Assembly: GCA_004357505.1 (NCBI GenBank)
Contig: SMWC01000050.1
Coordinates: 1 to 7,134 of the forward strand
From: Gammaproteobacteria bacterium
Lineage (GTDB): Bacteria; Pseudomonadota; Gammaproteobacteria; Steroidobacterales; Rariloculaceae
Direction of reading: 5' to 3'
DNA: 7,134 bases
Shown here: positions 1 to 5,173 of the stretch, one piece after another
Position numbering within the stretch: the first letter of the stretch is position 1
How the letters are laid out: every line of letters begins with the position of its first letter
Notes under the pieces: model-generated
The model's input: only the letters and a program-made list of their open reading frames with translations
Databases searched by the model: none
Told to the model about the DNA's origin: nothing
Program-made: the position numbers and the translations under genes

Positions 1-683
1 AAGTTCTGCACGAACTGCGGATCCTGAGATCTGAGGTTCTCCAACAGATTGCCCAACCCATCGCTACCTACTCCGAACAGAAACATGATCAGAATCGCGA
101 GCGCCAGTGCCACCATCAGCAGTCCCTGGGCGCTATCGGTGAGAATATCGGCGTGGGCGCCGCCCAGCGTGACGTAGCCGAGGAGTATTGCCGTGGTAAT
201 GGCAAGCGCCCAAACCTTGGACAACCCCAGCATCATCTCAAACATCACGAGCCCGGCCACCAATTGCCCTGCTAGATAGAAAAGGAGTATCAACGAGAAG
301 ACCGCGGCGGAAAGTCGCAGGCCCTCGGACTGGTAGCGTTCGCCTAAATATTCTGGAATCGACCGCGCACCGGCCAGGTTACCGTAACGAGTAATGGTAC
401 GCTGGGAGATCAGTACCCCAAGGTAAATTCCTACCGGATAGAGAAATGCTATCCACAGCGTCGACAGGCCGTAGCTATAGGTCAGGCCGGGAAGGCCCAG
501 GAAGGTGGCGCCACTCGCAGCCGTAGACGCGAAAGCCAGCGCCAGTACGAATGGGCCGTAGCCGCCGCGCGCGGTCGCGAAATCGTCCGCGCTGGCGACG
601 CGCCGGTTGCCGATAACACCAAGCCCGGCCAGCACGGTCACATAACCGAGCAAAAACAACCACGACCAGGTATAAAGACTCAC
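1..683 (-). CDS. Sodium:solute symporter (SSS family), N-terminal part, 3' end outside window
   Basis: Integral inner-membrane transporter of the SSS (SLC5-like) family, which couples Na+ entry to uptake of an organic solute; the substrate cannot be read from the sequence. The 227 visible residues start at a GTG (683-681) with AAGGAA (plus-strand 691-696) seven bases upstream. Visible signs are a first membrane helix (about residues 6-25), the ASSGATFLGLPG stretch at the start of helix 2 (about 56-66), the RSIPEYLGERY motif (107-117) typical of the loop before a later helix, and GGAHADILTDSAQG (174-187), which matches the family's conserved GGxxAxxxTDxxQ segment. Further helices lie at about 72-93, 122-145 and 187-206. 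The C-terminal half is beyond position 1. It diverges from the oxidoreductase gene at 880, suggesting it imports the substrate of the pathway encoded there. Family assignment is firm; specificity is open. Confidence 0.9.
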   Translation of the reverse strand, partial: MSLYTWSWLFLLGYVTVLAGLGVIGNRRVASADDFATARGGYGPFVLALAFASTAASGATFLGLPGLTYSYGLSTLWIAFLYPVGIYLGVLISQRTITRYGNLAGARSIPEYLGERYQSEGLRLSAAVFSLILLFYLAGQLVAGLVMFEMMLGLSKVWALAITTAILLGYVTLGGAHADILTDSAQGLLMVALALAILIMFLFGVGSDGLGNLLENLRSQDPQFVQN

Positions 684-866
684 GCGTACTTTCCTTCAGA
701 TGTCATTCCACCCGATCGGACGAATATCGCCTTCGCAGGGCCGAATACCGATTGCGATGATCGACAGAGTATGGAAAACTTCGGTATTAGCGACTATATC
801 GCTTCGCTCATTAGAACAATCAAGCTTGACTGGGCGAATCGGCACATCTCAGCGTCTATATAATAT
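684..866. promoter_or_regulatory. Divergent intergenic control region with operator-like inverted repeats
   Basis: This non-coding stretch separates the two divergent genes and should hold both promoters. Two inverted repeats are visible. AATACCGA (744-751) pairs with TCGGTATT (781-788) across 29 bases, and AGCGA-CTATA-TCGCT (789-803) is a compact dyad abutting the second arm. Dyads of this size between a transporter and a catabolic gene commonly bind a local regulator, but no regulator gene is in the window. No convincing -35/-10 pair was found. TTGACT (826-831) and a perfect TATAAT (859-864) are 27 bases apart, too far for a sigma-70 pair, and the TATAAT sits only two bases before the ribosome binding site. 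Confidence 0.35.
691..696 (-). promoter_or_regulatory. Ribosome binding site of the symporter gene
   Basis: The minus strand reads AAGGAA here, seven bases before the GTG at 683. It supports this GTG as the start, because no ATG with a comparable site is seen nearby in that frame. Confidence 0.7.
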
Positions 867-872
867 AAGGAG
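867..872 (+). promoter_or_regulatory. Ribosome binding site that fixes the oxidoreductase start at 880
   Basis: AAGGAG lies seven bases before the ATG at 880. The reading frame is open back to an ATG at 700, but that ATG has no such site and the 60 extra residues do not resemble the family, whose proteins begin right at the nucleotide-binding strand. Confidence 0.85.
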
Positions 873-879
873 TAGTTAC

Positions 880-1905
880 ATGGTCAATGCGGCAATCGCC
901 GGACTCGGGTGGTGGGGCAAGACCCTAGTGGAATCCGTATCCGGTGTCAGTGACGACCTCCGCTTCGTCGTAGGCGTAGACCCGTTTGCATCTGATGAGA
1001 CAAAAGCTTTCACCGACGAACACGGCATGGAGCTTTATACCGAATTCGAGGCGGCCCTTGCTGACCCCAAGGTTGATGCTGTCGTCCTCGCCACGCCACA
1101 TTCGATGCATACAGACCAGGTCGTCGCGGCCGCCGAGGCGGGCAAACACGTCTTTTGTGAGAAACCGTTTGCTCTGCACAAGGCCGACGCCGAACGCTCA
1201 GTAGCGGCGACCCAAAAAGCCGGCGTCACGCTCGGGCTAGACTACAACCGGCGGCTGCATCCTGAAATGACCAAACTGCGTGAACGAATCGATTCCGGCG
1301 ATCTCGGCACGATTCTGCACATCGAAGCTAATATGACTTTCCCCAATGCGTTGTTCTTGAAGGGCGACGCTTGGCGCGCCTCTCGTGAAGAGGCGCCGTG
1401 CGGCGGACTGACGCCGATGGGAATTCATGCCATCGACGGGATGATCGATTTGTGTGGTGAGATCGATGAAGTCTACTGTCAGAGCTTCCGCCGCGCTGTG
1501 GAAATCGACGCCGATGACACGACGTCTGTCCTGTTTCGAATGAAGGAAGGCATGTCCGGCTACCTCGGAACCATGACCGCTACCGGCGGTGGCTTTAGCT
1601 TCCAGGTCTTTGGCTCCAAAGGCTACGTTCGCCTGGAGGGTATGACGCACATCGCCGGTGCACCATCCGAGGAACGCCGCAAGAAATGTTTTGGCACCTG
1701 CATCTTCAAGCCCATCAAGGGTCCCGCTGAAGTCTGGCAAGCCGATGAAGTCGATATCGTCCGGGAAGTTCTAGAGGAGTTCGGCAAGGCGGTGACCAAT
1801 GGAACCCCATACTTTATCCCACTGGAAGAAATGATACACGGCGTTGCCGTGACGGAAACCATCGTCAAATCTGCCGCATCACATCAGGTAGAGAAAATCG
1901 TCTGA
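880..1905 (+). CDS. Gfo/Idh/MocA family NAD(P)-dependent oxidoreductase
   Basis: Cytoplasmic dehydrogenase of 341 residues, a normal length for the family, which oxidises or reduces sugar-like and hydroxylated substrates with NAD(P). The N-terminal Rossmann domain starts at once with AAIAGLGWWG, giving the GxGxxG loop (Gly8, Gly10, Gly13). VVLATPHSMHTDQ (68-80) and the signature CEKPFAL (93-99) follow, Lys95 being the usual catalytic lysine. The C-terminal alpha/beta domain contains YNRRLHPEM (122-130) and GGLTPMGIHAID (175-186) with the conserved His183 and Asp186. In many relatives an Asp precedes this His by four residues; here the aligned residue is Pro179, pointing to a subgroup with altered active-site chemistry. 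It is the first plus-strand gene, 73 bases before the M24 gene, and divergent from the transporter. The family is firm. The substrate is unknown; a dihydroxy-aromatic or sugar-acid substrate would both be possible. Confidence 0.9.
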   Translation: MVNAAIAGLGWWGKTLVESVSGVSDDLRFVVGVDPFASDETKAFTDEHGMELYTEFEAALADPKVDAVVLATPHSMHTDQVVAAAEAGKHVFCEKPFALHKADAERSVAATQKAGVTLGLDYNRRLHPEMTKLRERIDSGDLGTILHIEANMTFPNALFLKGDAWRASREEAPCGGLTPMGIHAIDGMIDLCGEIDEVYCQSFRRAVEIDADDTTSVLFRMKEGMSGYLGTMTATGGGFSFQVFGSKGYVRLEGMTHIAGAPSEERRKKCFGTCIFKPIKGPAEVWQADEVDIVREVLEEFGKAVTNGTPYFIPLEEMIHGVAVTETIVKSAASHQVEKIV

Positions 1906-1964
1906 TTCGCCTTATTCGTCGGACGGGAATCCAACACAACAACCAAACGTACTAGGATAAATTG

Positions 1965-1970
1965 AAGGAG
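1965..1970 (+). promoter_or_regulatory. Ribosome binding site deciding the GTG start of the M24 gene
   Basis: AAGGAG, eight bases before the GTG at 1979. The alternative in-frame GTG at 1985 and ATG at 2000 would be 14 or more bases away. Confidence 0.7.
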
Positions 1971-1978
1971 ACAGAATC

Positions 1979-3211
1979 GTGAGAGTGGGTACACATGGAA
2001 TGGCGCAGGTAGACTATGAGCAGCGGATGGATATGGACCGCATGCGTGAGTACAGAGTCTCCCGAATTAAACGATACATGGATGAGTTCGATATCGAATG
2101 CTTGCTGTTGTTCGAGACAGGAAACAAGCGCTACTCCACGTCGACGGCGGTTGCCTCACCTGAGGTCGACAACATGGGCCGCTACGCAATAATTCCGCGT
2201 GACGGCTATCCACACATTTTCGGCTTCGGCTCCGAAGTCGCCGCGGAGAAACTCAACTGTCCGTGGATCAAAGACTACACCTTCCCCGCACACGGCACGA
2301 TGCATGGTGCATTGCCGATGGCATGGAAGTGCTACGAGGGTCTTCTTAAGGACCTCGACATGGTTCTCGATAACTACAAGATGGACAAGAAGAAGGTCAA
2401 GATCGGTATCGACATCGTCGAGTCACAGATCGTCCTGGCAATGATAGAGGGCGGCTACAACATCGCCGATGGTCAGGGCGTCATGCAGTATGCCCGGTCG
2501 ATCAAGAATGAGGACGAGATTATGTGCCTCAAGCATGGCGCGGCGATCGTCGACGGGGCTTTCCACAAAATCGCCCAGACCATCGCTCCCGGCATCAAGG
2601 AAAACGATCTACAGGCCGTTGCCGCTTACGAAATGCATCGACTCGGAGCCCAGTGGGTGCACAACGTCCAAGTGACGTCGGGTAACAGGACCCACCCCCA
2701 TCCTCACCTGAGCTCGGATCGATTGATCCAACCTGGCGACATGATCTTCATGGATATCGTCATGATGTATAACGGCTACCACACCTGCGTGTACCGCTGT
2801 TTCTGCTGCGGCAAGCCCAGTCAGAAGCAAAAGGACATACATCAACGCTGCCTGGATTATCAGCTAGCGGGTATCGACGCCGTGAAGCCGGGCCGTACAA
2901 GCGCCGATGTATGTACTGTCTGGCCGGACGCGAAGACCATGGGTGCGGGGTCCGAGCATGAAGTCTTCGGGCTACAGTACGGCCATGGCTTGGGGGTCGG
3001 GCTTTGGGAATTCCCTATCATCTCGCGCGCCTACAGCCTGGAGCATCCGGTCGAGATCAAGCCCGGAATGGTTTTCGCTCTGGAGACTTATGCCGGCGTG
3101 GGCTATGACGGAGTGCGCTTAGAGGATGAGGTCGTCGTGACGGAGACCGGCGTAGAGGTCATAACGAAGTTCCCGACCGATGAATTGATCGGCTGCGGGA
3201 TGAACTACTGA
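1979..3211 (+). CDS. M24-fold (creatinase/aminopeptidase P/DddP-like) hydrolase or lyase with altered metal site
   Basis: A 410-residue pita-bread-fold protein. The N-terminal creatinase-type domain covers about residues 20-165 and the M24 catalytic domain about 175-405. The GTG start at 1979 is chosen because AAGGAG (1965-1970) lies eight bases upstream. Family landmarks are YARSIKNEDEI (171-181), HPHLSSDRLIQPGD (241-254), the first metal ligand Asp259, GHGLG with His336, Glu369 in FALETYAG and Glu382 in VRLEDEV. The second Asp ligand, normally 11 residues after the first, is Cys270. It opens a cluster Cys270, Cys274, Cys276, Cys277. The second His of the usual HGxGxxxHE pattern is Trp343. 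M24 members such as creatinase, ectoine hydrolase and the DMSP lyase DddP act on small non-peptide compounds, and the C-terminal LEDxVxxTExG...TKxPxD segment recalls DddP. The neighbours suggest a catabolic small-molecule role. The fold is sure; the reaction is not, and it should not be named an aminopeptidase or DMSP lyase on this evidence. Confidence 0.85.
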   Translation: MRVGTHGMAQVDYEQRMDMDRMREYRVSRIKRYMDEFDIECLLLFETGNKRYSTSTAVASPEVDNMGRYAIIPRDGYPHIFGFGSEVAAEKLNCPWIKDYTFPAHGTMHGALPMAWKCYEGLLKDLDMVLDNYKMDKKKVKIGIDIVESQIVLAMIEGGYNIADGQGVMQYARSIKNEDEIMCLKHGAAIVDGAFHKIAQTIAPGIKENDLQAVAAYEMHRLGAQWVHNVQVTSGNRTHPHPHLSSDRLIQPGDMIFMDIVMMYNGYHTCVYRCFCCGKPSQKQKDIHQRCLDYQLAGIDAVKPGRTSADVCTVWPDAKTMGAGSEHEVFGLQYGHGLGVGLWEFPIISRAYSLEHPVEIKPGMVFALETYAGVGYDGVRLEDEVVVTETGVEVITKFPTDELIGCGMNY

Positions 3212-3239
3212 TCGGAAGCCTCAATTCCGCTCATCTCCA

Positions 3240-3268
3240 TTGACCCGGGCTCTGCCGACTCTTACAGT
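3240..3268 (+). promoter_or_regulatory. Candidate sigma-70 promoter before the AhpD-like selenoprotein gene
   Basis: TTGACC (3240-3245, five of six consensus bases) is followed after exactly 17 bases by TACAGT (3263-3268, four of six). Transcription would begin near 3275, giving a leader of about 35 bases before the ATG at 3310. It would allow the selenoprotein and downstream dehydrogenase to be expressed separately from the first two genes. Such matches arise by chance, so this is a candidate only. Confidence 0.35.
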
Positions 3269-3309
3269 TTCGGTCGACAGAGTGCGATCTAGACGAGGGA
3301 AAGACCGAA

Positions 3310-3897
3310 ATGGCACGGATAAGTTATTTGGCACCGGATGAAATAGACGACTTGGAAGTTCGAGAATGGCTCGAAGAGTCGATTGAAAGAGGACGCCCGG
3401 GCCCGGAGAATCAGTCTATTCGGGCGCACCAACCAGACGTGATGCGGGCGTTCACCGTGACACGAAAATTATTGTTTAATAAAAAGACCAACGCAGGTGT
3501 CATTGAGACGGAGCTGAAGGAGCTGACACGCTACTACATTGCTCGTAGTCTTAACTGCGAATACTGAAGTAACCAAGGCATCGCCCGTGAGGCGAAGCAG
3601 GACCCAACGAACAGGTTAAACGAACTGGAAAACTATCTGCAGTCCGACCGATTCACTCAGCGCGAAAAGGTCGCTTTGCGTTATACCGATGCAGTGCTCT
3701 GGAACCCGGATCTGGCGGACGATGCACTCTGGGCCGATCTGCACGCCGAATTCACGGAACCGGAGATAGTCGAGATAGGCTATTGGGCTGGTTTCACGTC
3801 CGGTGGACAACGTTGGCTGCACACGCTGCACACTCGGCAAGGCGAGCTGGCAGTCTATATGGAAAAACGAGAAGCTGCCAAGACAGAATCCGCATAG
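3310..3897 (+). CDS. AhpD-like (carboxymuconolactone decarboxylase family) selenoprotein, in-frame TGA read as selenocysteine
   Basis: A small alpha-helical protein of the AhpD/CMD family, whose redox members use a CxxC pair as thiol-dependent peroxidases or reductases. The frame from ATG 3310 reaches TGA at 3565-3567 (codon 86), then continues in the same phase with no other stop to TAG 3895-3897, for 195 residues in all. The TGA replaces the second cysteine: Cys83-Glu-Tyr-Sec86. Glu71, twelve residues before Cys83, matches the catalytic Glu spacing of AhpD; the usual His four residues after the second Cys is absent (Gly90). After the TGA, family features resume: SDRFTQREKVALRYTDA (111-127) and EIVEIGYWAGFTSGGQRW (150-167). 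A hairpin suited to a SECIS lies just downstream of the TGA. GAGGG (3295-3299), ten bases before the ATG, is the likely ribosome site. The alternative is a nonsense-mutated pseudogene, less likely because the stop hits exactly the redox cysteine and the rest of the frame is intact. No selenocysteine machinery is in the window. Confidence 0.85.
3565..3567 (+). other. TGA codon proposed to encode selenocysteine (Sec86)
   Basis: The in-frame TGA is flanked by LNCEY before and SNQGIARE after, and sits where relatives carry the second Cys of CxxC. In AhpD this second cysteine is, as I recall, the one that attacks the peroxide, so selenium there would raise reactivity. The following base is A. Confidence 0.82.
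3573..3601 (+). promoter_or_regulatory. Putative bacterial SECIS element inside the coding region
   Basis: TCGCC (3581-3585) pairs with GGCGA (3591-3595) around the loop CGTGA (3586-3590). The stem can extend past an A/A mismatch through G3578-C3598 and C3579-G3597, and weakly through CC (3573-3574) with GG (3600-3601). The loop starts 19 bases after the TGA, close to the spacing in the E. coli formate dehydrogenase SECIS, and has a G at its second position, as bacterial SECIS loops usually do. Bacterial SECIS sequences vary widely, so pairing and distance are the only supports. It would recruit SelB with Sec-tRNA. Confidence 0.6.
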
Positions 3898-3952
3898 GCC
3901 GTTACAGGCCATCGTCGAACTCAGTTCGTCTGTCAAATAATGCGCTTGCCTT

Positions 3953-3972
3953 ACCGGGCCGTGAGGCCTGGT
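3953..3972 (+). other. Strong hairpin with GNRA-type tetraloop before the dehydrogenase gene
   Basis: ACCGGGCC (3953-3960) pairs with GGCCTGGT (3965-3972): eight base pairs, one of them G-U, closed by the loop GTGA, which as RNA is a GNRA tetraloop. No run of T follows, so it is not an ordinary Rho-independent terminator. It ends 31 bases before the ATG at 4004 and may stabilise or process the mRNA between the selenoprotein and dehydrogenase genes. Confidence 0.45.
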
Positions 3973-4003
3973 GTCACTACACACACTCGAAGAGCGGGAG
4001 AAT

Positions 4004-5092
4004 ATGAAGAACTATCACATTGCGAACATTCCCGGAGATGGCGTCGGCAAAGAGGTCGCCAGGGAGGCCGTCAAGATACTCAAGGCCGCGGCCGACAAGT
4101 TCGGTTTCGGTATAAGTTTTGACGAGTATGACTGGAGTTGCGACTACTATCTGAAGCACGGCGAGATGGGACCGGAGAACGTACTCGATCTACTGAAGGA
4201 TACTGACGCGATTTTTCTTGGTTGCATCGGCGACGCCGCCAAGGTGCCGGACCACATCTCCCTGCTCCTGTTGCTCCAGATAAGAAAGGGGTTTGACCAG
4301 TACGTCAATCTACGGCCCATTCAGTTGTACCCCGGTGTGGAAACGCCGCTGAGAACAGCCACGCCGGAAACGGTGGACATGATGGTGGTGAGGGAAAACA
4401 CCGAGGGAGAGTACGCAGCCGTTGGCGGTTTGTTCATGCCCGACACGCCGGAAGGATTTGCCGCCCAAACCGGTATTTTCACCCGCAAGGGCTGTGAGCG
4501 GGTCATGCGTTATGCCTTCGAGATCGCCCGTAAGCGAAAAAAACTCGGTGATAAGGACCCGGTTGGCTTGGTGACCAACTGTACGAAGTCCAATGCTTTG
4601 AACTACTCCATGGTCTTCTGGGATTCCGTGTTTGGAAAAATTGCCGGCGAATATCCGGATATCAAGACCAACATGGCGCTGGTCGATGCGATAACTATGT
4701 GGTTTGTAAAGAATCCGCAATCCTTTGATGTCATCGTGGCATCCAATCTGTTTGGAGATATCATCACGGACTTGGGCTCCATGCTGCAAGGAGGTATGGG
4801 GATTGCCGCAGGTGCCAACATCAATCCAGAAAGACGTTTCCCGTCGATGTTCGAACCAATACACGGCTCGGCGCCAAAGTATGAGGGCAAGAACATCGTC
4901 AACCCGATAGCGTCGATCGAATCCGCACGCATGATGCTCGATCACATTGGCGAAGAAGATGCCGCCGCGGATGTGCAGAAAGCTGTCAAAAACGTACTGG
5001 TCGCGAAGGAAGTCAGAACGAAAGATTTGGGCGGACGCAACTCAACGCCGGAAGTCGGCGACGCGATCGTGAAGGAGTTTCTTGCATTATAA
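4004..5092 (+). CDS. Tartrate/D-malate/isopropylmalate-type decarboxylating dehydrogenase
   Basis: A cytoplasmic 362-residue member of the isocitrate/isopropylmalate dehydrogenase family, which uses NAD(P) and a divalent metal to oxidise and decarboxylate 2-hydroxy acids. The start IANIPGDGVGKEV (6-18) is the family N-terminus. Substrate-binding arginines fit Arg94, Arg104 and Arg130 (in VVRENTEGEY, 128-137). Lys195 in CTKSNAL is the likely catalytic lysine; metal ligands fit Asp228 (LVDAITMWF), Asp252 and Asp256 (NLFGDIITD). The nucleotide-binding segment is FEPIHGSAPKYEGKNIVNP (283-301). NLRPIQLYPGVETPLR and the ENTEGEY form resemble tartrate or D-malate dehydrogenases more than leucine-pathway LeuB, and no leu genes are nearby, so a catabolic role is preferred. 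ATG 4004 is chosen over the in-frame GTG at 3971, which lies in the hairpin and has no ribosome site; AGAGCGGGAG (3991-4000) precedes the ATG. The exact substrate is unresolved. Confidence 0.88.
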   Translation: MKNYHIANIPGDGVGKEVAREAVKILKAAADKFGFGISFDEYDWSCDYYLKHGEMGPENVLDLLKDTDAIFLGCIGDAAKVPDHISLLLLLQIRKGFDQYVNLRPIQLYPGVETPLRTATPETVDMMVVRENTEGEYAAVGGLFMPDTPEGFAAQTGIFTRKGCERVMRYAFEIARKRKKLGDKDPVGLVTNCTKSNALNYSMVFWDSVFGKIAGEYPDIKTNMALVDAITMWFVKNPQSFDVIVASNLFGDIITDLGSMLQGGMGIAAGANINPERRFPSMFEPIHGSAPKYEGKNIVNPIASIESARMMLDHIGEEDAAADVQKAVKNVLVAKEVRTKDLGGRNSTPEVGDAIVKEFLAL

Positions 5093-5111
5093 ATAGGGGC
5101 AGATGATCCGA

Positions 5112-5136
5112 ATGAGTTCTAGAAACTAGGGCTCAT
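5112..5136. terminator. Long hairpin after the dehydrogenase gene, possible terminator or processing site
   Basis: An 11-base-pair stem (5112-5122 with 5126-5136, two of the pairs G-T) closes on the three-base loop AAA. It begins 20 bases after the TAA at 5092 and ends 37 bases before the next start. There is no T-run on either side, so intrinsic termination is doubtful; protection of the mRNA 3' end or a protein-binding dyad is as likely. It marks the probable boundary between the enzyme cluster and the exported-protein genes. Confidence 0.35.
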
Positions 5137-5160
5137 ATGCCGTTAACTTTCAGATTACAA

Positions 5161-5165
5161 AAGGG
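5161..5165 (+). promoter_or_regulatory. Ribosome binding site deciding the start of the metallo-hydrolase
   Basis: AAGGG lies eight bases before ATG 5174. The frame is also open from GTG 5165, but that codon overlaps the ribosome site itself, so ATG 5174 is chosen. Confidence 0.65.
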
Positions 5166-5173
5166 TGACTGAT

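Noticed and set aside
700..879. N-terminal extension of the oxidoreductase from ATG 700
   Set aside because: The 60 residues do not resemble the family, a strong AAGGAG sits before ATG 880, and the stretch is the divergent promoter region.
1903..1934. Possible terminator hairpin after the oxidoreductase (GATTC...GAATC)
   Set aside because: Only about five pairs before a bulge, a large loop and no T-run.
1979..3211. Naming the M24 protein DddP (DMSP lyase)
   Set aside because: The C-terminal segment is reminiscent, but DddP's Asp-rich metal site is not preserved and no other DMSP genes are present.
3310..3567. A complete 85-residue protein ending at TGA 3567, with a separate gene starting near 3676
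   Set aside because: Both parts are in the same phase, the stretch between them has no stop and reads as family sequence, and 3676 lacks a ribosome site. One TGA at the redox cysteine fits selenocysteine better.
3971..4003. GTG 3971 as start of the decarboxylating dehydrogenase
   Set aside because: It overlaps the foot of a stable hairpin, has no ribosome site and adds residues absent from the family; ATG 4004 begins at the conserved N-terminus.
4310..4945. Long antisense reading frame opposite the dehydrogenase (also one at 1237-1740 opposite the oxidoreductase)
   Set aside because: No family features or signal are seen, and each lies wholly opposite a clearly real gene, so they are by-products of codon bias.
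5165..5173. GTG 5165 as start of the metallo-hydrolase
   Set aside because: The codon overlaps the AAGGG that serves as ribosome site for ATG 5174.
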